Below, piece by piece: positions 54,165-63,528 of a stretch of DNA of 64,000 bases. The DNA is from Pseudomonas sp. PSE14 (lineage in GTDB: Bacteria; Pseudomonadota; Gammaproteobacteria; Pseudomonadales; Pseudomonadaceae). Location of the stretch: contig NZ_CP115669.1 in the NCBI RefSeq assembly GCF_029203285.1, positions 1,860,001-1,924,000 of the forward strand, in the 5' to 3' direction. The notes under the pieces are model-generated. The model worked only from the letters and a program-made list of their open reading frames with translations. It was not told where the DNA came from and searched no databases. Each line of letters starts with the position of its first letter. Positions within the stretch are counted from its first letter, which is position 1. A program made the translations under genes and the position numbers.

Positions 54165-57100
54165 TTAGTGAGTCTGTGGCGTGAGGCGCTCGAGCAGCGC
54201 TTCCAGCGTGTTGAACCGTTCTTCCGGGCGCTCCATGGGCACCTGGAACTTGAAGAGGGTGGCCCCTTCGAACTTGTAGCGATTGGGCTGGCTCTGGATC
54301 ATCTTGATCAGCACCAGCGGGTCGACGCAGGTATCGGCGGCGAATTCTACCCGGCCTCCCTGGGGGCCGGCATCTACCTTCACGATGCCGAGCTTTTCCG
54401 CCTGCAATTTGAGCAGTGTCAGGCGTATCAGGTTCTTTGCCGGCTCCGGCAGCAGGCCGAAGCGGTCGATCATTTCCACCTGCAGCTCGCGCAGGCCGTC
54501 TTCGTCGATGGCGTTGGCGATGCGCTTGTAGAGGATCAGGCGACCGTGGACGTCCGGCAGGTAGTCCTCGGGGATCAGCGCCGGCACCCGCAGGTTGATA
54601 TCCGGGCCGCCGCCCAGCGGTTGTTCCAGGTTCGGCTGCTCGCCCTTGCGGATGGCTTTCACTGCACGTTCGAGCATTTCCATGTAGAGGGTGAAGCCCA
54701 CCGCCTGGATCTGCCCGCTCTGGCCTTCGCCGAGCAGTTCGCCGGCGCCGCGGATCTCCAGGTCATGGGTGGCCAGCACGAAGCCGGCGCCCAGGTCCTG
54801 GGCGTTGGCGATGGCTTCCAGGCGCTTCTCGGCGTCCGGGGTCATCTGCTTGCGCGGCGGGGTGAGCAGGTAGGCGTAGGCCTGGTGGTGGCTGCGGCCA
54901 ACGCGGCCGCGCAACTGGTGCAACTGGGCCAGGCCGAACTTGTCGGCGCGCTCGATGAGGATGGTGTTGGCGCTGGGCACGTCGATGCCGGTCTCGATGA
55001 TGGTCGAGGCCACCAGCACGTTGAAGCGCTTGTGGTAGAAGTCGCTCATCACCCGTTCCAGTTCGCGCTCGTGCATCTGCCCATGGCCGATGCCGATGCG
55101 CGCCTCCGGGACCAGTTCGGCCAGGTCGCGGGCGCACTTCTCGATGGTTTTCACTTCGTTGTGCAGGAAGTACACCTGGCCGCCGCGCAGCAGTTCGCGC
55201 AGCAGGGCTTCCTTGATCACCGACTTCTGTTCTTCCATGACGAAGGTGCGCACGGAGAGGCGGCGCGCCGGCGGCGTGGCGATGATCGACAGGTCGCGCA
55301 TGCCGGCGACCGCCATGTTCAGCGTGCGTGGGATCGGCGTGGCGGTGAGGGTGAGGATGTCCACCTCGCTGCGCAGGGCCTTGAGCTGCTCCTTCTGGCG
55401 CACGCCGAAGCGGTGTTCCTCGTCGATGATGACCAGGCCGAGGTTCTTGAACTTCACGTCGTCCTGCAACAGCTTGTGGGTGCCGATGACGATGTCTACC
55501 TTGCCTTCGGCCAGTTGCCCCACCGCACCTTCGACTTCCTTGGCCGACTTGAAGCGGCTCATCACCTCGACCGTCACCGGCCAGTCGGCGAAGCGGTCGC
55601 GGAAGCTGTTGTAGTGCTGCTGGGCGAGGAGGGTGGTGGGCACCAGCACGGCGACCTGCTTGCCGCTGTGCACCGCGACGAAGGCCGCGCGCATGGCCAC
55701 TTCGGTCTTGCCGAAGCCCACGTCGCCGCAGACCAGACGGTCCATCGGCTTGTCGGCGAGCATGTCGGCCACCACCGCTTCGATGGCGGTCTGCTGGTCC
55801 GGGGTTTCCTCGAAGGGGAAGCCGGCGGAGAAGGTGGCGTAGTCCGCTTGCGGGTCCTTGAACGCGTAGCCCTTGCGAGCGGCGCGGCGGGCATAGATGT
55901 CGAGCAGCTCGGCGGCGACGTCGCGGACCTGTTCGGCCGCCTTGCGCTTGGCCTTCTGCCAGGTTTCCGAGCCCAGCCGGTGCAGCGGCGCCAGGGCGTC
56001 GTCGCTGCCGGTGTAGCGGGCGATCAGGTGTAGGCTGGCCACCGGCACGTAGAGTTTGGCTTCGTCGGCGTATTCCAGGGCGAGGAATTCGGCATGCTGG
56101 CCGTCGATCTCCAGGGTGATCAGGCCCATGTAGCGGCCGACGCCGTGGTCGATATGCACTACCGGCGCGCCTTCGCGCAGCTCGGTGAGGTTCTTGATGA
56201 CGTTCTCGCCACCGTCGCGGGTCTTCTCGCGGCGGCGGCGCTGCATGACGCGCTGGCCGAACAGCGGACTCTCGGCGATCAGGGCGATGCCCGGCTGGCC
56301 CTTGTCAGCATCCAGCAGCAGGCCTTCGTCCATTGGCGCGATGGTGATCGCCAGGCGGTCCTTGTGGCTGAGGAAGCCCGGCCAGCCTTCGACCTCAACC
56401 GGGCGCAGCTTCAGCCGCGCCAGCAGTTCCAGCAGCACCTCGCGGCGGCCGGCGGATTCGGCGGTGAACAGGATGCGCCCGTCGAACTGCTCGATGAATT
56501 GGCGCAGGCGAGCCAGCGGCTCGGTGGCTTTCGCTTCGATGGCCAGTTCCGGCAGCGGCTCGGCGGGGAAGCGCTCGCGGCCAACGCCGGAGTCGATCGG
56601 CTCGGCGCTGACCACTACGCGCGGCCAGTTCTTCAGGCGGGCGAAGCAGTCTTCCACCGGCAGGAACACTTCAGCCGGCGGCAGCAGCGGGCGCTCCGGG
56701 TCGTAACGACGATCCTCGTAGCGGCTGCGCACGTCGGTCCAGAACTGTTCGGCGGCGGTCTCGATGCCCGGCAGGGAGAACACCTGGGTGTCCTGCGGCA
56801 GGTAGTCGAACAGGGTCGAAGTCTCGCCATCTTCGAAGAACAGCGGGATGTAGTACTCGATGCCGGCGGGTGTCAGGCCGCTGGCCAGGTCCTGGTAGAT
56901 CGGGCAACGGCGATAGTCGACGTCGAAACGCTCGCGGAAGCGGCCACGGAAACCGGTCACCGCGTCCTTGCGCAGCGGGAACTCGCGGGCCGGCAGCAGG
57001 CGGATGCTCTCCACCTTGTCGATGGAGCGCTGGGTTTCCGGGTCGAAGGTGCGCAGGGTCTCGATTTCGTCGTCGAACAGGTCGATGCGGTACGGCAGTT

Positions 57101-57629
57101 CGCTGCCCATCGGGTACAGGTCGATCAGCGCGCCGCGTACGGTGAACTCGCCGTGCTCATAGACGGTGTCGACGTAGCGGTAGCCGGCGGCCTCGAAGCG
57201 GCTGCGCATCTGCTCGACGTCGAGTTTCTGGCCGACATCCAGCACCAGGCTGCTGCCGAGCAGGAACTTGGCCGGCGCCAGGCGGTGCAGGGCGGTGGTG
57301 ATCGGCACCACCAGCACGCCGCGGCGCAGCTCGGGGAGCTGATAAAGGGTGGCGACGCGCTGGGAAATGATGTCCTGGTGCGGCGAGAACACGTCGTAGG
57401 GCAGGGTTTCCCAGTCCGGCAACTGCAGCACCGGCAGGTCCGGCGCGAAGAAGCGCAGCTCCTGCTCCAGGCGCTCGGCGCTCTGGCTGTCGGCGGTCAA
57501 GAGCAGGGTGAAACGATTGGCGGACGCCGAGGCTTCGGCAATGGCAAGGCTCAGGGCGGCGCCCGGCAGGTTGCCCCAGGATTGCTTGCCGGCACTGGTC
57601 GGCAATGTAGGAATGCGCAGTACGGACAC
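54165..57629 (-). CDS. mfd: Transcription-repair coupling factor Mfd
   Basis: Large ATP-dependent translocase (1154 residues) that removes stalled RNA polymerase and recruits UvrA. UvrB-like domain at the N-terminus, RNAP-interaction domain near 480-550 (DHGVGRYMGLITLEIDGQHAEFLALEYADEAKLYVPV), helicase motifs GDVGFGKTEVAMRAAF, IIDEEHRFGVRQKEQLK, TLTATPIPRTLNMA and QLHQLRGRVGRS, and the C-terminal TRCF domain. All key motifs are intact. First gene of the minus-strand unit mfd-csiV-helicase. Confidence 0.97.
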   Translation of the reverse strand: MSVLRIPTLPTSAGKQSWGNLPGAALSLAIAEASASANRFTLLLTADSQSAERLEQELRFFAPDLPVLQLPDWETLPYDVFSPHQDIISQRVATLYQLPELRRGVLVVPITTALHRLAPAKFLLGSSLVLDVGQKLDVEQMRSRFEAAGYRYVDTVYEHGEFTVRGALIDLYPMGSELPYRIDLFDDEIETLRTFDPETQRSIDKVESIRLLPAREFPLRKDAVTGFRGRFRERFDVDYRRCPIYQDLASGLTPAGIEYYIPLFFEDGETSTLFDYLPQDTQVFSLPGIETAAEQFWTDVRSRYEDRRYDPERPLLPPAEVFLPVEDCFARLKNWPRVVVSAEPIDSGVGRERFPAEPLPELAIEAKATEPLARLRQFIEQFDGRILFTAESAGRREVLLELLARLKLRPVEVEGWPGFLSHKDRLAITIAPMDEGLLLDADKGQPGIALIAESPLFGQRVMQRRRREKTRDGGENVIKNLTELREGAPVVHIDHGVGRYMGLITLEIDGQHAEFLALEYADEAKLYVPVASLHLIARYTGSDDALAPLHRLGSETWQKAKRKAAEQVRDVAAELLDIYARRAARKGYAFKDPQADYATFSAGFPFEETPDQQTAIEAVVADMLADKPMDRLVCGDVGFGKTEVAMRAAFVAVHSGKQVAVLVPTTLLAQQHYNSFRDRFADWPVTVEVMSRFKSAKEVEGAVGQLAEGKVDIVIGTHKLLQDDVKFKNLGLVIIDEEHRFGVRQKEQLKALRSEVDILTLTATPIPRTLNMAVAGMRDLSIIATPPARRLSVRTFVMEEQKSVIKEALLRELLRGGQVYFLHNEVKTIEKCARDLAELVPEARIGIGHGQMHERELERVMSDFYHKRFNVLVASTIIETGIDVPSANTILIERADKFGLAQLHQLRGRVGRSHHQAYAYLLTPPRKQMTPDAEKRLEAIANAQDLGAGFVLATHDLEIRGAGELLGEGQSGQIQAVGFTLYMEMLERAVKAIRKGEQPNLEQPLGGGPDINLRVPALIPEDYLPDVHGRLILYKRIANAIDEDGLRELQVEMIDRFGLLPEPAKNLIRLTLLKLQAEKLGIVKVDAGPQGGRVEFAADTCVDPLVLIKMIQSQPNRYKFEGATLFKFQVPMERPEERFNTLEALLERLTPQTH

Positions 57630-57787
57630 GGGCGTTCGTGGCTCCGGTCGAAGAATTTGACCGGTCGGATTGTAACTATCCCGATTGACGGATGTCAGTC
57701 ATACGACCGCTGCGGATTGCCGGCGATTGTTCGCGCCGTCATAATGTAGCCCCTTTTTTCTTCTCCTACATGTGGAAGGTATTGCCC

Positions 57788-59233
57788 GTGACCCAGAAGC
57801 CCGACCAGTGTCTCGGTGAGTGGATCGATCGTGAAGCCCTCGCGGAAGCCATGATTCCGCTGATCGGCCAACTCTACCGTAACAACAACGTGGTGACCTC
57901 GATCTACGGCCGTGGCCTGATCAACCGTTCGGTGATCGCGATTCTCAAAGCGCACCGTTTCGCCCGTCACCGCCTGGCCGAAGGCGGCCTGTCGGTACAC
58001 GACACCTTCCCGATCCTCAAGGCGATGAGCGAGCTCAAGCTGGGCGCCGCCTCCGTCGACCTGGGCAAGATGGTTGCCAAGTTCAAGGCCGAAGGTAACG
58101 GCCGCAGCATCGAGCAGTTCACCAAGGACGAGCTGGCCGACGTGGTCGGCAAGCAGAACGGCGGCGCCCGCGAAGGCACCGACGTCGTCCTGTACGGCTT
58201 CGGCCGCATCGGCCGCCTGCTGGCACGCATCCTCATCGAGAAGACCGGTGGCGGCGACGGCCTGCGCCTGCGCGCCATCGTCGTCCGCAAGGGCGCCGAG
58301 AACGACCTGGTCAAGCGCGCCAGCCTGCTGCGCCGCGACTCCGTGCATGGTCCGTTCGATGGCACCATCACCATCGATGAAGAAAACAACACCATCACCG
58401 CCAACGGCAACCTGATCCAGGTGATCTACTCCAACGACCCGGCGTCGATCGACTACACCCAGTACGGCATCAAGAACGCCCTGCTGGTCGACAACACCGG
58501 CAAGTGGCGTGATGCCGACGGTCTGGGCCAGCACCTGAAGTGCCCGGGCGTCGACCGCGTGATCCTGACCGCTCCGGGCAAGGGTGCGCTGAAGAACATC
58601 GTCCATGGCATCAACCATGGCGACATCACCGCTGACGACAAGATCGTTTCCGCCGCTTCCTGCACCACCAACGCCATCGTGCCGGTGCTGAAGGCTGTGA
58701 ACGACCAGTACGGCATCGTCAACGGCCACGTCGAAACCGTTCACTCGTACACCAACGACCAGAACCTGATCGACAACTTCCACAAGGGCAGCCGCCGCGG
58801 CCGCAGCGCTCCGCTGAACATGGTGATCACCGAGACCGGCGCCGCCACCGCCGCCGCCAAGGCCCTGCCGGTTCTGAAGGGCAAGCTGACCGGCAACGCG
58901 ATCCGCGTTCCGACGCCGAACGTCTCCATGGCGATCCTGAACCTGAACCTGGAGAAGTCCACCACCCGCGAAGAGATCAACGAGTACCTGCGCCAGATGG
59001 CCATGCACTCCGACCTGCAGAAGCAGATCGACTTCGTCTCCTCCCAGGAAGTGGTCTCCTCCGACTTCGTCGGTTCCCGCCACGCTGGCGTCGTCGATGC
59101 CGAAGCCACCATCTGCAACGACAACCGCGTCGTGCTGTACGTGTGGTACGACAACGAGTTCGGCTACAGCTGCCAGGTCGTCCGCGTGATGGAAGACATG
59201 GCTGGCGTGAACCCGCCGGCTTTCCCGCGCTGA
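57788..59233 (+). CDS. gap: Glyceraldehyde-3-phosphate dehydrogenase with long N-terminal extension
   Basis: NAD(P)-dependent GAPDH of the Pseudomonas type. The GAPDH Rossmann motif, VVLYGFGRIGRLLARIL, starts only near residue 134, so about 130 residues precede a normal GAPDH core. The catalytic Cys lies in SAASCTTNAIVPVL, followed by HSYTNDQNLID, and the core ends with VWYDNEFGYSCQVVRVMEDMA. GTG at 57788 is chosen because GGAAGG lies eight bases upstream; ATG at 57770 (six residues longer) is the alternative. A strong terminator follows. Confidence 0.92.
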   Translation: MTQKPDQCLGEWIDREALAEAMIPLIGQLYRNNNVVTSIYGRGLINRSVIAILKAHRFARHRLAEGGLSVHDTFPILKAMSELKLGAASVDLGKMVAKFKAEGNGRSIEQFTKDELADVVGKQNGGAREGTDVVLYGFGRIGRLLARILIEKTGGGDGLRLRAIVVRKGAENDLVKRASLLRRDSVHGPFDGTITIDEENNTITANGNLIQVIYSNDPASIDYTQYGIKNALLVDNTGKWRDADGLGQHLKCPGVDRVILTAPGKGALKNIVHGINHGDITADDKIVSAASCTTNAIVPVLKAVNDQYGIVNGHVETVHSYTNDQNLIDNFHKGSRRGRSAPLNMVITETGAATAAAKALPVLKGKLTGNAIRVPTPNVSMAILNLNLEKSTTREEINEYLRQMAMHSDLQKQIDFVSSQEVVSSDFVGSRHAGVVDAEATICNDNRVVLYVWYDNEFGYSCQVVRVMEDMAGVNPPAFPR

Positions 59234-59249
59234 TTCAGGCGGACTAGAG

Positions 59250-59277
59250 AAACGGGAGCTCTCGGGCTCCCGTTTTT
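59250..59277 (+). terminator. Terminator after gap
   Basis: AAACGGGAGC-TCTCGG-GCTCCCGTTTTT, a strong stem with a T run, 17 bases after the stop. Confidence 0.92.
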
Positions 59278-59340
59278 CGTTAGTGGCACCCCCATACCAA
59301 CGATAAAACCTGCCAACTCCTGCAACCGGAAAGACTTCAA

Positions 59341-60738
59341 ATGGATGGACATCATCTGCATGAAGGCGAGCTGAAGCGCGGTCTGAAGAACCGCCATATC
59401 CAGCTGATCGCCCTTGGCGGCGCCATCGGTACCGGCCTGTTCCTGGGCTCGGCCGGCGTTCTGCAATCGGCCGGGCCGTCGATGATCCTCGGCTACGCCA
59501 TCGGCGGCTTCATCGCCTTCCTGATCATGCGCCAGCTCGGCGAAATGATCGTCGAGGAGCCCGTTGCCGGCTCCTTCAGCCATTTCGCGCACAAGTACTG
59601 GGGTGGTTTCGCCGGCTTCATGTCGGGCTGGAACTACTGGGTGCTGTACATCCTGGTGGGCATGTCGGAGCTGACGGCCGTCGGCAAGTACATCCAGTTC
59701 TGGTGGCCGGACTTCCCCACCTGGGCGACGGCGGCGGTGTTCTTCGTGCTGATCAACGCCATCAACCTGTTCAACGTCAAAGCCTTCGGCGAGACCGAGT
59801 TCTGGTTCGCGATCATCAAGGTCGTCGCCATCATCGGCATGATCCTGCTCGGCATCTGGCTGCTGGTCAGCGGCACCGGTGGTCCGCAGGCTTCGGTGAG
59901 CAACCTGTGGGCCCACGGCGGCTTCTTCCCCAATGGCTGGAAGGGGCTGGTGATGGTCCTGGCGATCATCATGTTCTCCTTCGGTGGCCTTGAGCTGGTG
60001 GGCATCACCGCGGCCGAGGCTTCCGAGCCGAAGAAGGTGATCCCCAAGGCGATCAACCAGGTCATCTACCGGATCCTGATCTTCTACATCGGCGCCCTGG
60101 CCGTGCTGCTCTCGCTGTACCCCTGGGATGCCCTGCTGCAGAGCATCAGCAGCGCCGGCGACCCCTACAGCGGCAGCCCGTTCGTGAAGGTCTTCTCGCT
60201 TCTGGGCAGCGATATCGCGGCCAACATCCTGAACTTCGTGGTGCTCACCGCCGCGTTGTCGGTCTACAACAGCTGCGTGTACTGCAACAGCCGCATGCTC
60301 TTCGGCCTGGCCGAGCAGGGCGACGCCCCGCGCGCCTTCGCCAAGGTCGATGACCGTGGCGTGCCGCTGCTGGCCATCGGCGTCTCGGCCTTCATCACTC
60401 TGGCCTGCGTGGTGGTCAACTACGTGATCCCGCACCAGGCGCTGGAGCTGCTGATGTCCCTGGTGGTCGCCGCCTTGGTGATCAACTGGGCGATGATCAG
60501 CCTGGCCCACATGAAGTTCCGCAAGGCCATGCAGGCCAAAGGTGTGCAGCCGTTCTTCCGCGCGCTGTGGTACCCCTTCGGCAACTGGCTGTGCCTGGCC
60601 TTCGTGGTGTTCATCCTCGGCATCATGCTGCAGATCCCGGGCATCGACGTGTCGGTGTACGCGATCCCGGTATGGATCGTGCTGATGGGGGCCTGCTACC
60701 TGTTCAAGCGCAAGTCCCCGGCCCAGGCCAACGCCTGA
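59341..60738 (+). CDS. aroP: Aromatic amino acid permease (AroP-like, APC superfamily)
   Basis: Inner-membrane amino acid:proton symporter of 465 residues with 12 predicted helices. The amino-acid-permease signature opens the first helix, LKRGLKNRHIQLIALGGAIGTGLFLGSAGVLQSAGPSMILGYAIGG, and helix 10-12 regions match AroP/PheP. Substrate (Phe/Tyr/Trp) is inferred from the resemblance and from the position of aroP1 in P. aeruginosa. It is bracketed by two strong terminators and is monocistronic. Confidence 0.9.
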   Translation: MDGHHLHEGELKRGLKNRHIQLIALGGAIGTGLFLGSAGVLQSAGPSMILGYAIGGFIAFLIMRQLGEMIVEEPVAGSFSHFAHKYWGGFAGFMSGWNYWVLYILVGMSELTAVGKYIQFWWPDFPTWATAAVFFVLINAINLFNVKAFGETEFWFAIIKVVAIIGMILLGIWLLVSGTGGPQASVSNLWAHGGFFPNGWKGLVMVLAIIMFSFGGLELVGITAAEASEPKKVIPKAINQVIYRILIFYIGALAVLLSLYPWDALLQSISSAGDPYSGSPFVKVFSLLGSDIAANILNFVVLTAALSVYNSCVYCNSRMLFGLAEQGDAPRAFAKVDDRGVPLLAIGVSAFITLACVVVNYVIPHQALELLMSLVVAALVINWAMISLAHMKFRKAMQAKGVQPFFRALWYPFGNWLCLAFVVFILGIMLQIPGIDVSVYAIPVWIVLMGACYLFKRKSPAQANA

Positions 60739-60747
60739 GTCGGTTGG

Positions 60748-60775
60748 GAAACGGGAGCTTCGGCTCCCGTTTTCT
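60748..60775 (+). terminator. Terminator after aroP
   Basis: GAAACGGGAGC-TTCG-GCTCCCGTTTTC, stem with T run, about 10 bases after the stop. Confidence 0.9.
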
Positions 60776-60859
60776 TTTGGTAATGCACCTTTGCCGGAGC
60801 GGAAACAGTAGTGCGGGGTGCTTGCGGTAGAATGCCCGGCGCCGCGCGCCTGGCGGCTG

Positions 60860-61876
60860 ATGGAGAAGACCTTGTCCCGTGCGAGCTTGCTGATCGTGCT
60901 TCTAGCTGTCTTGAGTGGCTGCGGGCAGTCCGTCGAGCGTTTCGGTGGTCCGACCATGGGCAGCAGCTACACGGTGCAGTACGTGCCGACCGGCAAGGCT
61001 CCGGACGCTGAAAAGCTCAAGGCCGAGGTCGATGCGATCCTGGCGAGCCTCGACGAGCAGTTCTCCACCTACCGTGACGATTCCGTGGTGTCGCGCTTCA
61101 ATGCCCAGCCGGCCGGCGCCTGCATGGTACTGCCGGCAGACATGCTGGCCCTCTGGCGCTACGGCGAGGCGCTTTCGCAGCAGAGCGGCGGCGCCTTCGA
61201 CCTTACCGTCGAACCGCTGATGAATCTCTGGGGCTTCGGCCCGCAGTCGCGCAGCGAGCAGGTGCCGGCGGCCGCCGATCTGGAGCGTGAGCGCGCCCGT
61301 GTCGGCCATCAGCATCTGCATCTGCAGGGCGAGCAGTTGTGCAAGGACGTCAATGCGCAGCTGGACTTCGACAGCATCGTCGCCGGCTATGCAGTGGACA
61401 AGGTCAGCGCACGTCTGGTCGAGCTGGGACTTACGGATTACCTGGTGGAGATCACCGGCGAGCTCAAGGCCGTGGGCCACAAGCCGGATGGCAGGCCCTG
61501 GCGCGTCGCCCTGGAAGTACCCAACGGCGAGCGCGAACGGCAGGTGGAGCGCTCGGTGGCGCTGGACGGTTTCGGGCTGTCCACCTCCGGCGACTACCGC
61601 AACTATTTCGAGGAAGGTGGGCAGCGCTACTCGCACACCTTCGATGCGCGTAGCGGCGCGCCGGTCAAGCATGCGCTGGCGGCGGTCACGGTGGCCGATG
61701 CGCAGGTCCTGAATGCCGATGGCCTGTCGACCCTGCTGATGGTGCTGGGGCCGGAGGAGGGCTATACCTTTGCCGAGCGGCACGGTCTGGCGGCTTTTTT
61801 CATCGTGCGCCAGGGCGAGGGGTTCGTTACCCGCGTAACGCCGCGCTTCGAAGCGTTGTTTCCGACGCCTGAATGA
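60860..61876 (+). CDS. apbE: FAD:protein FMN transferase (ApbE), lipoprotein
   Basis: A 338-residue periplasmic flavin transferase that attaches FMN to Thr residues of target proteins such as NqrB/NqrC or RnfG/D. It has a lipobox at LSGC (Cys 21), the N-terminal GPTMGSSYTVQY and PLMNLWGFG motifs, ELDFDSIVAGYAVDKV, ITGELKAVGHKPDGRPWRVALE and FDARSGAPVKHALAAVTV, covering the whole family. The start at 60860 opens the lipoprotein signal. In P. aeruginosa it follows nqrA-F; here aroP precedes it directly and no nqr gene or nqrM is in the window. Confidence 0.93.
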   Translation: MEKTLSRASLLIVLLAVLSGCGQSVERFGGPTMGSSYTVQYVPTGKAPDAEKLKAEVDAILASLDEQFSTYRDDSVVSRFNAQPAGACMVLPADMLALWRYGEALSQQSGGAFDLTVEPLMNLWGFGPQSRSEQVPAAADLERERARVGHQHLHLQGEQLCKDVNAQLDFDSIVAGYAVDKVSARLVELGLTDYLVEITGELKAVGHKPDGRPWRVALEVPNGERERQVERSVALDGFGLSTSGDYRNYFEEGGQRYSHTFDARSGAPVKHALAAVTVADAQVLNADGLSTLLMVLGPEEGYTFAERHGLAAFFIVRQGEGFVTRVTPRFEALFPTPE

Positions 61877-62091
61877 AAGCTTCGCCGGGCATGATGGTGT
61901 GCCCCCGGTTGGAGACGTAATGGCATGTAGTGGCGGCAAAATTCGCCTACCTGCCGACCAACCGCTAATGTGCAGCCTTTTGCCGCAGGGCTAAGCTGCG
62001 CCAATGATTTCGATCCGCCTCGGCGCATGTGGCGCCGGGGCTTTGCCGGGAGCGCCAAGCGGGCGCCCTGGCCTGTTCTGAAGGAGTACGC

Positions 62092-63486
62092 ATGGCTGTC
62101 TACAACTACGACGTGGTGATTCTCGGCACGGGCCCGGCGGGCGAGGGGGCGGCGATGAACGCCTCCAAGTACGGGCGCAAGTTGGCGGTGGTGGACAGCC
62201 GTCGCGTGGTCGGCGGCAACTGCACGCACCTGGGCACCATCCCGTCCAAGGCGCTGCGTCACTCGGTGAAGCAGATCATCGAGTTCAACACCAACCCCAT
62301 GTTCCGCCAGATCGGCGAGCCGCGCTGGTTTTCCTTCCCGGACGTTCTGAAAAGCGCCGAGAAGGTCATCTCCAAGCAGGTCGCATCGCGCACCGGTTAC
62401 TACGCGCGCAACCGCATCGACATGTTCAACGGCACCGCCAGCTTCGTCGACGAGCGCACCGTTGAAGTGGTGACCCCCAGCGGCGCCGTGGAGCGCCTTG
62501 TGGCCGACCAGTTCGTGATCGCCACCGGCTCGCGCCCGTATCGCCCGTCGGACATCAACTTCAATCACCCGCGCGTCTATGACAGCGACACCATCCTGTC
62601 CCTGAGCCATACCCCGCGCCGCCTGATCATCTACGGAGCCGGCGTGATCGGCTGCGAGTACGCCTCGATCTTCAGCGGCCTGGGCGTGCTGGTGGACCTG
62701 GTCGACACCCGCGACCAGCTGCTGAGCTTCCTCGACGACGAAATCTCCGATGCGCTGAGCTACCACCTGCGCAACAACAACGTGCTGATCCGTCACAACG
62801 AGGAATACGAGCGCGTGGAAGGCCTGGACAACGGGGTGATCCTGCACCTGAAGTCCGGCAAGAAGATCAAGGCCGACGCCCTGCTGTGGTGCAACGGCCG
62901 GACCGGCAACACCGACCGTCTGGGCCTGGAGAACATCGGCATCAAGGTCAACAGCCGTGGCCAAATCGAGGTGGACGAGAACTACCGCACCTCGGTGTCG
63001 AACATCTACGCTGCGGGCGACGTGATCGGCTGGCCGAGCCTGGCCAGCGCCGCCTACGACCAGGGCCGCTCGGCCGCCGGCAACATCGTCGAGCACGACG
63101 GCTGGCGCTTCGTGAACGACGTGCCAACCGGCATCTACACCATTCCGGAGATCAGCTCCATCGGCAAGAACGAGCACGAGCTGACCGCCGCGAAGATCCC
63201 CTACGAAGTGGGCAAGGCCTTCTTCAAGGGCATGGCCCGCGCGCAGATCTCCAACGAGCCGGTGGGCATGCTGAAGATCCTGTTCCACCGCGAGACCCTG
63301 GAAATCCTCGGCGTGCACTGCTTCGGCGACCAGGCTTCGGAGATCGTCCACATCGGCCAGGCGATCATGAACCAGCCGGGCGAGCTCAATACCCTGAAGT
63401 ACTTCGTCAACACCACCTTCAACTATCCGACCATGGCCGAAGCCTACCGCGTAGCGGCGTTCGACGGCCTGAACCGGATTTTTTGA
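62092..63486 (+). CDS. sth: Soluble pyridine nucleotide transhydrogenase (Sth)
   Basis: Cytoplasmic FAD enzyme of 464 residues that passes electrons between NADPH and NAD. FAD motif [38 protein letters not shown] (the redox-disulfide of other family members is absent, as usual in Sth), NAD-binding [17 protein letters not shown], and [20 protein letters not shown]. Length and sequence match P. aeruginosa and P. fluorescens Sth. Start preceded by GAAGGAGTACGC. Confidence 0.96.
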   Translation: MAVYNYDVVILGTGPAGEGAAMNASKYGRKLAVVDSRRVVGGNCTHLGTIPSKALRHSVKQIIEFNTNPMFRQIGEPRWFSFPDVLKSAEKVISKQVASRTGYYARNRIDMFNGTASFVDERTVEVVTPSGAVERLVADQFVIATGSRPYRPSDINFNHPRVYDSDTILSLSHTPRRLIIYGAGVIGCEYASIFSGLGVLVDLVDTRDQLLSFLDDEISDALSYHLRNNNVLIRHNEEYERVEGLDNGVILHLKSGKKIKADALLWCNGRTGNTDRLGLENIGIKVNSRGQIEVDENYRTSVSNIYAAGDVIGWPSLASAAYDQGRSAAGNIVEHDGWRFVNDVPTGIYTIPEISSIGKNEHELTAAKIPYEVGKAFFKGMARAQISNEPVGMLKILFHRETLEILGVHCFGDQASEIVHIGQAIMNQPGELNTLKYFVNTTFNYPTMAEAYRVAAFDGLNRIF

Positions 63487-63528
63487 AGTACCCTGACCGG
63501 CGGCCTGAGCCGGTCGGGGGGAACCTGC

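Noticed and set aside
53106-56033. A 975-codon plus-strand frame
   Set aside because: Antisense to the helicase, csiV and mfd genes, all with intact motifs on the minus strand.
59164-60957. A 597-codon minus-strand frame
   Set aside because: Antisense to aroP; composition is the typical shadow pattern.
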